From: Cannabis sativa
Taxonomy: Eukaryota; Streptophyta; Magnoliopsida; Rosales; Cannabaceae
Assembly: GCF_029168945.1 (NCBI RefSeq)
Contig: NC_083608.1
Coordinates: forward strand, 14,464,136 to 14,528,135
Direction of reading: 5' to 3'
Length of the DNA stretch: 64,000 bases
The notes beneath the pieces are model-generated. The model did not search any database. It saw only the letters and a list, made by a program, of their open reading frames with translations, and was not told where the DNA came from. The position numbers were made by a program, and so were the translations under genes. Below, piece by piece: positions 33,290 through 44,702 of the stretch. Within the stretch, counting starts at the first letter, position 1, and the number at the start of each line of letters is the position of its first letter.

Positions 33290-35284
33290 TGTAAAGACCA
33301 CTTAATTTTAATATGAAAATTTAGCAGATAATTAGGAGTTAAGTATAAAATTAGATTCCTAATTATGATTTATGAATTTATAGAGATTTATTTGAATTCT
33401 AGGTGTGTTATTTATTCTATATATGGAATTTTATGTTTTTCATATTTTATGTCCGACAACATTGGAATGTGATGTTTGGACAATAGAATCATATTTTCTT
33501 ATGGTTTGGCATTTTAGTTTTAGTTAGGAAATATAGTTAGACATTGAGAATGTCGAGATTAGGTGAGGTATTGTGAAGTGACTATTTTACCCCTAGGCCA
33601 CTTTAGTTATTAAGCTTTATGTAAGGGGCATTATTGTCATTTTATTTAAGTGTTGAGGGTTAGGTGGGTCCCTCTCATGTTGGCTGCTGGCCACTTAGGG
33701 ATATCGGCATTATTGAATTTTGTTTCTTTAGTTGGAAATAAGAAGATTTATCAAAAAGAGGAAAAACAGAAAATTGGATTTTTATCTCTCTCTCTCTCTC
33801 TCTCTCTTACTTCTGTTTAGCTGGGAACTAAGGAGGAAATCAGTTTTGTTCTGCAATTTAAGGGGGAAAATAGCAAGGTTTTAGTGATTCTAATCCAATG
33901 TAAGCTCCCATGCTCACCCTTTTGTGATTTCTTAGGTTTCAAGTTAAGTTATGCATGATTTTAGAAGTAGGGTTTTGTGATGTTTAAGGATATTTGATTT
34001 TGTATATAGAACTTAAATTAAAGTTATTTAAGTTGATTTACAATAGGTTTGATGTTTGGTGTGGTGATTGAGCAAGGTTTGAGTTGATGAGCTTAAGCTT
34101 TGCTCTCTAATGGTGATTTTTGCTTCAAGGGTTATTCGTTGGTTTTATTATATGATTTCTATTTATTATGACGTAATTAGGTGTTTTGGAGGTTCTTGTG
34201 AAATTTGGGGTCGAATTGAATTATTTGCAAGGAGTTTTATGTTTCCTGCATTGAACCGGTTGACTAGTTCAGTGGGACCTGTAGGAACTGGAATTCCGGT
34301 TGGTCCCCAAGAAACCACCTCACAGAACTGGACTTTCAGTTGGGGAACCGGTCTGCTGTTTGGGGCAGTTTAGGGAACCCTAATTTTCCCCCCTTTTGTA
34401 ATATTTATGGTATTGCCATGTTATCCATCGATATGGAAACTTTTAGTTTCGATTTTAAGTCTCCGAAAAGTAATTTAGCGTGTCACTCATCAGTTTCACA
34501 AAATATTGTGATTTAGGGGCCTATAAATCGTCGAGCAGCAGTTCCACTCAGGTTGAACGACAGACTTGAATTCAGAAATGAGGTAAGATTAGTGTAATGA
34601 TATGCATGTGTGTTTACATGTTTAGCGTACATGTTTATTAAGCATGTTAGATTACATCGATAGCGGTATCAATATACGTAGATTTATATTGGATGCTGAT
34701 AGATGTATGTTTGGCTTAGATACCGATCGACGCTATCGCATCGGTACGGCTAGAGTATGACTAGCGTACCGAGTGTAGGTTGATAGTATTATCGTACCAA
34801 CGTTTTAGCTAGACTCAGTACTGTGTTGGGCACTGGAATAGGGTTATGGTTGGGTGTATTGGCGCTTGCTTATAATTTGAGTTATAGTTATGTTATTGAT
34901 TATGCTTTTCTTACTCAGTCTGTCGACTCACAGATATTATTTGCATGTGTAGGTAAGGGCAAGGCTAAGGTTGAGCAGTCGTGAAAGCGAGCAGATGAAG
35001 ATTGTGCATGTCGAGGCAGTTAGACTTGGAGCGTACGATCTTTGGGACAACTAGACATATTTTGTATAGTCGTTATGTGGCAACTTTTGTATTAAATACC
35101 AGAAACGGTTGTAAATATTTTATACTCGGGATCTTGGTTATATATATGTTATTTATTTTGGTATTTATAAGTATTTAAATAAGGTTTTAAATATTCACAA
35201 TTTTCAATAAACTCGTTGATTAGCAACGAGCTGCAGAATTATGTTAAAATCACGATAGCACGCCTAAACTAGTAGGGTGTTACA
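33290..35284 (+). mobile_element. 2-kb solo LTR with AATAT target duplication
   Basis: Starts TGTAAAGACC and ends TAGGGTGTTACA, with near-inverted termini of a type common in Gypsy LTRs. AATAT flanks it on both sides (33285-33289 and 35285-35289). No internal region or second LTR is present, so it is a product of unequal recombination between two LTRs. A CT microsatellite lies at about 33787-33808. The 87-codon frame at 34110 lies inside the LTR and is not a gene. Confidence 0.85.
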
Positions 35285-35289
35285 AATAT

Positions 35290-35490
35290 TGATTTGGAAA
35301 AGATATGAAGCTAAGTTTATGATATTTTTTCTACTTTCAATATCGGTTCAGTCCAATGTAAATCTTATATATCTGATCCAAGTTTAGTTTGTTAATGCCT
35401 TGAAAATAACATTCCACTTAGCCAAGTGTAAGTGAACCACATTGCTAATTATCACGTCAGTGTAAGTATAACTGAATATAATTTTTTAGA
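35290..35490 (+). mobile_element. LTR relic, right part
   Basis: Continues the relic at 33225-33289: caatatcggttcagtccaatgta, gttaatgccttgaaaataacatt and cattgctaattatcacgtcagt correspond to phrases at about 52160-52290 in the complete LTR. Confidence 0.6.
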
Positions 35491-36905
35491 AAATAATAAA
35501 AAAAGCAAGTATACTTTTTCTTTTAAACTAAAAATATATACATCTATAACTACTATAAAAAAGAGAATGATTTAGGCTTTTTAAAGTTAAATTACAATAT
35601 TAACCTTTTCTTTAGAGAATAATTTAGGCTTTTTAAAGTTAAATTACAATATTGACATTTTCTTTTTTAAAATAAATTTATTTAAATGCATATAATATTG
35701 ATTTGTTTTTCTCATGCCAAGTGTGCAATTTAATGGAGTAATTTTTTTTCCTTTTCTTTTTTATTAATTTTGTTTTAAAATATATCTTTACTATAATATT
35801 ATTGTCTATAATAGATGCAAAATAGAAGACCAGAATTCACCAGCTTCACTTACTGCAAAAATATTTTAAAAAATTGCTGAATTATTACTTTTTGGCAATG
35901 TAACATTGTTGATGAATGCCAAATCTAATGCATGTATCCTATTTTTAGAAATTGACAAATTATTACATATTTTATTTTTAAATCTTGTCAATCTTCCTAT
36001 ATTGAGATGATACACAAGTAAATGACCCAAAATTATTATGTGCTTAAATTTTGTTGCTTATAGCATTTTATTTATTAACTTTAAAAAAAAAATGTTATAG
36101 TTTGATGAATTTACTTATCTTAAGTTAAGATCATGTGTTTATTTGATTAATAATAAAAATATTGGATACACTACTGTCCAATAAAATTTGTTCATGGCTA
36201 AAATATTCTAATTTATGTCAATTCATGCCTTTTCTTTTCATTTTATGATGTGTAATATTAAATTTGGTTTAGTTGTTTAAATTACTATTTGTATATTTTG
36301 TTACTAATAAATTTTTACAATTGTTATTTTATAGCTAAATGTAATAGAATTTTCATAAAATTTTATGCACTTTCTAAAAATGAAAATGAACATCATTGCT
36401 TGTAAATATATTTTTACTTTTGAGAATACAATCACTACTAAAAATGAAGGAATAGATATAGGTCACAATTATGGAGTTTCGCTCTTGTAACAATAGCAAC
36501 CTTCAAATATTGTTATAGGTATTTATTTTATTTGAGAAAAATACATTGTATGTTTAAATCTTTGAAAGTTTGCAAATAATTTACACGTGCGGAGTACGTA
36601 TACTCTCACTAGTATTATGTTAAAAAAAAAACAAAATTGGGATGCTTCAATAAAATTTTGGAATATTAATATAATTTATTTAATTATTTTTACAAATATT
36701 TAAATTTGCTCATATTTTTCTCATCAATATTTAGATTTGATTATAATTTTTCCCCTATAATTGTTCATTTTTTTTACCATAAAAATTGAAGAAACAATAT
36801 AATTCACATATTTTTGTAAATAGGTGAGAGTCATAAAGATGAAAAATTTCTCTATAATCAATCATGTTACAAATCCCTAAAAATAACGTGAAAGTGATTT
36901 TCTAA
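35491..36905. other. AT-rich intergenic DNA
   Basis: No gene. A short tandem-like pair, tttaggctttttaaagttaaattacaatatt, occurs twice at about 35571-35603 and 35625-35656. A CACTA-like terminus (cactactaaaaatgaagg) is present at about 36432 without a visible partner. Confidence 0.5.
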
Positions 36906-37374
36906 GGTTGCATTTGGTAACATTTTAATTTTTTAATTACAAAATAAAAGTAAAATTTTTGTTTTTAAAAATTTTGTTTTTGAAAAATAAAAATGACATC
37001 TGTAACAACTTTTGTTTTTCAATTTTAAAAACAGAAAATAAAAGTGTGTTCTATAAAGTTAATTTTTTTTTTTTTTGATTTTATTTGAGACGGGTCTAAG
37101 TTTGTAGTCGGATTTGGGTTCGGGTTAGAGGTCAGGTTCAATGCTAGGGCTGTGGGGAGAATTTGGATCCGGGTCTGGTCGGAGTTCAAAATATTAATTA
37201 AGAAAAAAAAAACTATTTAAAAATGATTTTTTTTTTAATTTTTAAAATTTTGATTCTTAATTAAAAAATTAAAAAATAAAAGCAGTTTTATAGAACATAT
37301 GTTTAAAAAATATTTTTACTTTTTTAATTTTAAAAATAAAAAATTGATTAAAAAAGTGTTATCAAACGCCACTT
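36906..37374. mobile_element. hAT-like MITE, copy 3
   Basis: Same family as 30409-30895. Left end GGTTGCATTTGGTAACA, right end reverse complemented AGTGGCGTTTGATAACA, and core gggtctaag...ggtctggtcgg at about 37092-37182. Confidence 0.75.
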
Positions 37375-38229
37375 AAATATTTTTAAAATAAAAAATATAA
37401 TATCCTAGTGTTTGGTTTGATAAATTCAAAAATGTTAACAAAATATACGAGACTGGTTTTGAGTTTAACTATTAATTCGTTATTAATAACATATAACCAA
37501 CAAAATGAGAAAGTGATGATCATTATTTTATTCTAAATTTATAAGATACTATTGTTATTGAATAATCAAAAGAGGAAGAAAGTAAGAAAGAAATAAAAAA
37601 TATATATTTAATATGTACTGGTGATTTCGGTTGCCTGTTTTGAAATAGTAAATGTCCCTATATATCTATTCTAAATTGATCAATGGTCAGATAACTATTA
37701 GTTTTATTTGGATGGCTAAAAATGAATGAGGGATTACATCTTTCATTTTGAACTGAGGAATTACATAAGACCCCTATATATATATATTTATATTGAATGA
37801 GTTATTTATTCTTTCTATGATAATGGCGGGAATGAATAAAATGATTGACTTATTTATGTGTATCTACAAACACATATTATTAACTCTTTTACATGTGTCT
37901 ACAAACACATACATATAATTTTTTTTTTTTTTGAAATTTTAGATCCAAAAGATGAATGGGTCTTTTTGTTTGCCTTTTAAATTATATTTGTTTTTATAAT
38001 TTTTTATCTGTTACTTCAATTGAGTGATTAAAATTATGTTTTAGTTATAACTTAAAATATATTAGAATATGCTTGTATATAATGTGTTTGTTAAAATGCT
38101 TGTGAGAACTAATTTAAAAGTAACATGCCTATTAACACATATACATATATATCATGCTAATTTGTTAAAAATATTTCAGAGTTGCCAAGAAAAAAAATAA
38201 TTATATATGCTTGTTGTTAGATCCATGTG
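37375..38229. other. AT-rich intergenic DNA
   Basis: Nothing identifiable. A short partial duplication of acacatattattaactctttt-like DNA occurs near 37870-37915. Confidence 0.45.
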
Positions 38230-38304
38230 TTTTGGAGTTAATTTCTAGTTGAGTGGTTTTTGTAATACAATTGGTTGATATGTAGGTGATTTGTAGTTGT
38301 TTTT

Positions 38305-38347
<43 letters not shown>

Positions 38348-39800
38348 CTTTTTTTTTTTTATGGAGATTGTATCAATGTTGTTTTTAAGTTGTTTTTGGC
38401 TTGTGTACGTAATGTATTGATGTTTGGATGATTTGTATATTAAAATAGAATTGTATTTTAATTATTTATTCGTTCCTATTTATACAATTAGTAAAATATG
38501 AAATCAAATGATCTTAAATGAGTATATATTTAATATTTTTTTGGTACATATATTTTTAAGTTGATGTACAAGTAATTTTTAGTTTTTTTTAAGGTTATTT
38601 TATTTTTCAACAAAAGAAAAAGTTTTTTTTTTTTCTGAGGTTATTATTTAGTTGTTCAAATAAAAAAAAATAACTTTTTATTTATTTTTTATGGATACGT
38701 ATATATTTTTGAGTTGGTGTACAAGCGTTTTGTTCCTTTTAATATATATTTTTTAAGATTATTGATATTTTTTCTTTGAGTTGATGCAATGTGTCACTTT
38801 ATTTAAAGTGTATATTAAAGTCAGGTTGTTTTTTAGTTGTTTTTACTGTTATTAAGTTGTTTAACTAAGTTAAAAATGATTATGTATTTAGTACTTTATG
38901 GACGTGTATATTTATGAGTTGGTGTTGAAGTGTTTTGTAGTGAGTGAATGCTTTTAAATTTAGTTTAAATGTTTTTTTTTTCTTGGAGTTGATGCAATGT
39001 ATAGAATTATTTTATGATGTCTATTTATTTTGCATATTACAGTACAATTGTTATATAATTATTTTTTTGTTGTTATCTAGTTGTGTTAAAAAATAAAATA
39101 AATGTCTAAACATATTTAGTTTATCATGGACACATATATATTAAGAATGTTATTTTATTATTTTTTTAAAGATTATTTGTGTTTTTTTTTAAGTTAACAC
39201 ACTATGTTGGTGCCTAATAATTTTTCATATTAAAATAGAGTTGTTATCTAATTGTTTGCGCATTATTATTTAGTTGTTCAACCAGGTAAAAACTAACTGA
39301 GTATATATTTTATTTTTCATAGATACATTTTTTTTTTGAGTTAATGCACGAGCATTTTGTAGGTTATTTTTTCGAGATGATTTATGTGTTGTTTTTGAGT
39401 TTCCTTTGAGTTGATGAAATTTATTAATGCCTAATTAATTTACATCTTAATATTAAGTTGTTATCTATTTATATTAAAGTGGGATTGTTATCAAATTATT
39501 TATTACTACATATTTTTTTTGTAATATAGTCATTGTTTTAGTTTTTATGGTACATATTTTTTGAGTTTACTTACAAGTATTTTGTAGTTACTTTTATTTT
39601 TCAAGTTAATTTTGGGTTTATGTGTCTTTATTTTTATGTATGATTATTTTTAGGTTGATTTTAAGTTTATGTGCCATTTTTTTTATATATAATTATTTTT
39701 AAATTAGTTTGGATTTAAGTACATTTATTTTTATATATAATTTTTTTTAAGTTAGTTTTAGTTGTTTTCAAGTTGTTATTTCGTTGCTAATTAGTTGTTA
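38230..39800. repeat. Decayed tandem array of about 200-bp units
   Basis: A phrase like ggtacatatatttttgagttggtgtacaagtgttttgtag recurs at about 38541, 38693, 38899, 39124, 39319 and 39551. It alternates with gagttgatgcaatgtattaatg... and ...tattaaaatagagttgttatctagttgtt phrases, giving a period of about 150-230 bases. Copies are heavily diverged. A poly-T run (about 38308-38360) lies inside the first unit. There is no coding content. Confidence 0.65.
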
Positions 39801-40358
39801 TTGCATTGAGAAAAGAAGTCAAATACACTCAAGTGCACTTTGTCCAAAGTTGACACGTGGCAACCACTGGTACATTCTGATGCTGTAATATTGCATGCGT
39901 CAGTGAACTTTGATGGTTTTGTCCCCTCACTCGCGTGTGAGCCTCACTCGCCTGCATAGTCTACTATTGTGTATTTTACTTTCTCATTTCGCAAGTGGGC
40001 TTTGTCTCCCACCGTATATTTGTAAATAAGAAACTTTGTAAATTGTATTTTTGAAATCAATAAATAACATAAATGTTTATTTTCTCCTTATAATTGTATT
40101 AATGTTTATTTTGGGTAATTTTAGCTTAAAATAGAAAAAAATCCTTCTAATTTATCATTACAAAATAAAATAAATATACATCAAAATAAGATATTAAAGT
40201 TTCTCTTATTAATTGAAAACTCATTAAAATAGCATTATATCAATCAATACAAAAAAGTGTTTGTTAAAAAAAAAAAAAAAAACATTACCGAAAGCGTTCA
40301 TAATATTAATGATGAAAGAAAAATATGTATGATAGGAATATTGATAAAATAATTAAAA
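39801..40358. other. 3' flank of the RING gene
   Basis: Contains a slightly GC-richer stretch (about 39830-40010) of unknown origin, then AT-rich DNA expected to include the RING gene's 3' UTR. Confidence 0.4.
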
Positions 40359-41048
40359 TCAAGAGAAAGTAGTAGTGGGCATTGAGTAGCGGCACAAAGG
40401 ACACAAATGGTTAATCTTTAGCCAAGAAACAATACAATTCTTGTGATAAAGATGAGAACATGGCATCTCTACGATTTTCCAATCTTCAAACAACAAGTTT
40501 TCTTGGCAAATGGTACAATTATTGTTGGTAATCAAATCATCACCCTCCTTAATATTCAGTTCTTTTAGTTTGTTTATAGATTCTTGTGTAGCAGGAACAT
40601 TTGAAATGACATCAAGTGCCTCTCTAAACATACTATCAAGTATCATCGATTCTTGTTCTTGTTCTTCACTAGTGAGAGCAACAATATAAAGGTTGATAAT
40701 AACACACTTAGAGGCCACAAAGGGAATGGTGTTAATATGAGTGTCGATGTAAATATCTATTTGGCTAGCAAGTATAGATCCTGCAGTTGGATTTGTCACA
40801 CCTACTCTAAATAGAATAGTTTTTGTGATGTTAGATTGGTCAGAAAAATATGAGTCGTGACTAAGTATAATTGATTGATTTACATTTTGAATAATTTGTT
40901 GAGAAGGACATATTTTATGGCAAAAGTTTACCATAAACACTAACAACTTATTGTCTTGTTCAAAGTGAAAGCTCTCTAATGGAAGATTATTTGAGCAATC
41001 AATAATTATACTCATATCGTAAATGGTATTTACAGTTGCCATCTCCAT
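40359..41048 (-). CDS. RING-H2 protein, putative E3 ubiquitin ligase
   Basis: An intronless ORF of 229 residues. The C-terminal RING-H2 finger has C178, C181, C197, H199, H202, C205, C216 and C219 (CTICQENLLFEDW to CPLC), with the W of SWLK in the usual place. Such fingers recruit an E2 enzyme for ubiquitin transfer. The N-terminal 170 residues are not a domain I can name. No transmembrane segment is obvious, unlike ATL-type RING-H2 proteins. Two starts are close (M1 and M3). A TATA-like ctatatatatat (about 41131-41144) lies about 85 bases upstream on this strand. Substrate and role cannot be inferred. Confidence 0.85.
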   Translation of the reverse strand: MEMATVNTIYDMSIIIDCSNNLPLESFHFEQDNKLLVFMVNFCHKICPSQQIIQNVNQSIILSHDSYFSDQSNITKTILFRVGVTNPTAGSILASQIDIYIDTHINTIPFVASKCVIINLYIVALTSEEQEQESMILDSMFREALDVISNVPATQESINKLKELNIKEGDDLITNNNCTICQENLLFEDWKIVEMPCSHLYHKNCIVSWLKINHLCPLCRYSMPTTTFS

Positions 41049-41471
41049 GATTAATAATTGAATAAATTCTATAAGAAGAGAATAATATTATTATTTGTTA
41101 TCTAAGTGTTTTGTGAAAATGTGTTATTAATATATATATAGATGAAAACAAAATATCTAATCCTATTAGGAATTAGGATACTTCAAAAAATAATGTAATA
41201 TTATACCTAATCGTATAAGGATAATTAAAGATATAATGTATTTTTTTTTTTTAATTTTAATCAAACAAGAATTTTCGTTAGAATTTAAAATATTTTAATA
41301 CTGTTAGTTTAATCTGTTACCAAAAAGAGATTTAATTGGTTCGATGTTATAGTTTAAAAAATAAAAATATTACTGTTAAGAGTTAAAAATTATTGATCGA
41401 AAAAAAAATCAAAATAATTCATTTATTTTATTTTTTAAAAAAATCAATTTTTTTTTTTTGGCTAACTACTT
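41049..41471. other. Promoter side of the RING gene
   Basis: Contains the RING gene's leader and TATA region, then AT-rich sequence without a gene. Confidence 0.5.
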
Positions 41472-42560
41472 GTAAACTGGAAAAGCAAGATATTTATAAT
41501 GAGACTAGTATTTGGCAAGTTGTGTATACATTATATTTTAATTAATTTTAGAGGGGTCCTAATTACAAGAGCTCCTCCAACCATTTTCACAGAAAATTAA
41601 CTTTCATAAACCTAATCTGAGTGAAAACAAGAAAATAGTTTGTTCACCATAAAAAGCTAGCTATGAACACCCTCATTAGAACTAACTAAACATTGTACAT
41701 AAATGGACATTACTACCAACCATTGAAAAATTTGATACTAACAAAGATCATTCACATAAAAATTCAACATTCAATTGGCGTTGACCTTGGAATCCTCTTC
41801 TTCCTTCTCCTAATTCACCTACAACCATTTTTATATGTGGAAACAAATCAAAATCAAAATAGTGGAAATTTTTTTAATTAGGTTTATACCATATTTATTC
41901 AAACTATCATATTCAATACCAAAAATTTATCATTAATTTTACAAATACACATTAAAAAAAAGCTCATTTGCGTGATAGTTTACAAGGTTTGATAAGTTAG
42001 TCTATAACTTTAATTTTTTAAGCAAATTGATCTCTCAACTTCAATTTCACAAGAGAATATACGTCAATAAGAATTTTATTAAAGTAAAAAACAAAATATT
42101 TTGACTTAAATAAAATAGAAAAAATGTTAATAGTTAATGTTGCCAAAGACATATAGTTTGAGGACCAATTCGTAAACAAAAGTTTTTACAAAAATACTAA
42201 ATTTTGAATAAAAATTTATAATTTTACTATCACACATATTTTTTTTTATTAAAGTACTGTCTTTTTATAAAACAACCGTAAAACAAGCAATCAAAATAAT
42301 AGTGGAACAACTAAAAATAATTGTATAATAACAGTGAAAACTTAATATAGTCTACATTATAAATCTTACATAGTATTTTTAAAAAAAGTTTCTTTCCAAA
42401 TGTACTGTAAAAACTCAAAAAAAAAAAAAAAAAAAAAACTATGAAACCAACCTAACCCAATCCAAAAAAATGGGTCGAGCAACCATCCAATCTAACCCAA
42501 TTATCCAAAAATATGAGCTGAACAACCTAACCCTACCAAATCATGGGCCAAGTGGTTTAT
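41472..42560. pseudogene. Deleted relic copy of the 25.86-29.07 kb interval
   Basis: Collinear matches join aactggaaaagcaagata (41474; cf. 25865), caagagctcctccaaccattt (41570; cf. 27447), the leader region caattggcgttgac (41773; cf. 27913), aggtttataccatatttattc (41880; cf. 28289) and caaccatccaatctaaccc (42480; cf. 29008). The coding exons of the uncharacterised minus-strand gene are missing except for the first few codons around its ATG. The upstream-ORF region has a deletion. It is therefore a non-coding remnant of a segmental duplication. The 62-codon frame at 41693 is not a gene. Confidence 0.85.
42182..42420 (-). mobile_element. AT-rich MITE, orientation 2 (pair with 28430-28745)
   Basis: Reverse complement of the 28430-28745 element: tactgtctttttataaaacaa, acagtgaaaacttaatata and tactgtaaaaactc. 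It interrupts the relic duplication at a site that is empty in the other copy. Edges are approximate. Confidence 0.6.
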
Positions 42561-43143
42561 GGTGTTTATGGGCCTACCTTAATGGGTTGGAAATGAGTTA
42601 GATCCAAATTAAGCCAACCCAATTCAACCAGGCGCAACAAAAGAGTCAATACTAAAATATTTGTGGATAACTGATAATTCTAAGTGAAAATTACACCAAA
42701 TATGGGATTCTACAAAAAAGTTTGATAAATATGGCTTTTTTAAGTTTACCACCCTTATATGGCATTTATTTAAATTTGAAGTTATAAATGGTATTTTCTT
42801 TGCCACATTTTTGTAAAAATAACATTGAAAGCCCATATTATAAGTTTGTGCATTCAACCCATTTATAAAGGGTAAGATTGGAATTTTAAAGTATTTTTAG
42901 TGAACCGTTTATTTGTGAATTTTTTTTCTTTTTTAATTTTTTTTTTTAAAAATAAGGCTTGTCTTTTCATCTTCTGCATGTAATGAGTACCCTGTTACTC
43001 TGCCATTTTCATTTTCCTCTTGGTTGATATTAGGTCCGGTTCCATTCATCCTTTCATCTCCTTTTAGGGTTTTCAATCTCTCTCTTTTTCCTTTGTTTCC
43101 TTTCATCCCTTTCATCCCTTTCATTCCATTCATAATGCTCATA
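42561..43143. other. Intergenic DNA with TTTCATCCC repeats
   Basis: A pyrimidine-rich run with repeated cctttcatccctttcatccctttcatt lies at about 43078-43130. The minus-strand KGMKGMKGMKG frame is its translation. No gene. Confidence 0.5.
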
Positions 43144-43152
43144 AAATAGTTT

Positions 43153-44693
43153 GAGTAATTTGCGGTAAAAATACTTAAGTTTTATCCCGAGTAGCAGATA
43201 AATACCTAAGTCGTATTTTTGGCGGTAAAAATACCTTCTGTCACACTTCTGGAACTTCCGTAGGTACCTCTCCATTATGTACCAAGTTAGTATCTACGTG
43301 TCACTCGTTCATTGGTCCATGTCATTAATTTTTTTTTATTCATTATTTAAATGTTTAAAAATAATTTTAAAAATATAAAAAATAAACAAAAATAAATATA
43401 ATCAATTTTTTTTATCATTAATTCTTATATATTTAAAAATTAAATAAAACTTATTTTTTTAAATTAAAAAAATTACAAAATTAACAAACATATAAAACTT
43501 AAAATCTAATTCCTACAAAACCGATTAATAATAAAAATCATATAAAAATCTAATTCCTACAAAATAATTAAACATAAACACTTAAATTAAATTAAATTCC
43601 AAACCTAGAAAATCTGAGAACACTAAAATCCTGTTCTTCTCCCCCTTCTCTTATGCGATTCAGGTGCAAACCAGAGAACACCCCCATCGTCATCATCTTC
43701 TTCCTCCTCACCAACAACAACCCTATTTCACATACCATATCTCACTATCATGTATAAATCACGCTAAAATTACAGAAAAGAACAAAACCCATAACCTCAA
43801 ATCGTCTTCTCACAAAACTGAAAAAAAAAACCCAGTAAATTTAACCCACAGAAATCCTCATCTAAAACATCTTAGAAAAAAATAAAAAAGGTAAAAAAAA
43901 AATACCTAGAAGCCTTGTGCGATTTTCTTGAGTGCACAGAAGCATCATCGTCTTCCTCTTGTGCGATTGCAACATCATCGTCGTCCTCTTGGCGATTGCA
44001 ACCCCAGCACTCAAGCTTCCCAGATCCAGATGTCGTTGTGCAACCCCAACACTCAAGCTTCCCAGCACTCAACCCCAGCAGAGAGAAATCGAGAAAGAGA
44101 GGGACTGACAGAGTGGATCGAGAAAGAGAGGGACTGAGAGAGTGGAGAGAACTCGAGCGAGATCGAGAGGGAGAACAAGCTTCGGTGTGGTCTGATGCTT
44201 GCAATCTTGGGGGTAGTGGGAATCTCATCCATCGGTTGTGGTGGAATGGCTCACGGAGGTCGGGCGGAGGTGCGCCGGAGAAGAAACCTAGGTCGGGCGG
44301 AGGTGCACGGAGAGGGAACCTGTGAGAAGAGAGAGATGAGAACGAGTTTTAGTTTTAGGTTTGTTTTGATTTTTTTTTATTTTATTCAGTTTAAATTTTT
44401 AATGTTAATTTATTATTATTATTTTGTATTTAAAATTATAATTAGGTTTAATTTTATTTTTATTTAATTTAATTTTTTTTAATTTTAAAATGATTTTTAA
44501 ATAATAAAAATAATAATTAAATGATGTGGACCAATGCGAAGATGACATGTGGACACTTACATATCACTTAACGGAGAGGTACCTACGGAAGTTCCAGAAG
44601 TGTGACGGAAGGTATTTTTACCGCCAAAAATACGACTTAGGTATTTATCTGCTACTCGGGATAAAACTTAGGTATTTTTACCGCAAATTACTC
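43153..44693. mobile_element. Mutator-like element with long TIRs (Pack-MULE candidate)
   Basis: Terminal inverted repeats of about 120 bases (43153-43275 and 44573-44693) start gagtaatttgcggtaaaaat and differ at only about two sites. Weaker similarity continues to about 175 bases. A perfect 9-base duplication AAATAGTTT flanks the element (43144-43152 and 44694-44702). Long TIRs plus a 9-base duplication define a Mutator-like element. It has no transposase. The interior at about 43630-44350 is much more GC-rich than the surrounding DNA and looks like gene leader sequence, so capture of host DNA is plausible. None of its overlapping frames (up to 136 codons at 43915) shows a recognisable domain. 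Confidence 0.9.
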
Positions 44694-44702
44694 AAATAGT
44701 TT

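Noticed and set aside
34110..34373. 87-codon frame
   Set aside because: Lies within the solo LTR bounded by the AATAT duplication.
43664..44467. Several frames inside the Mutator-like element, up to 136 codons
   Set aside because: Low-complexity Ser/Arg text, overlapping on both strands, no recognisable domain; kept only as possible captured DNA.
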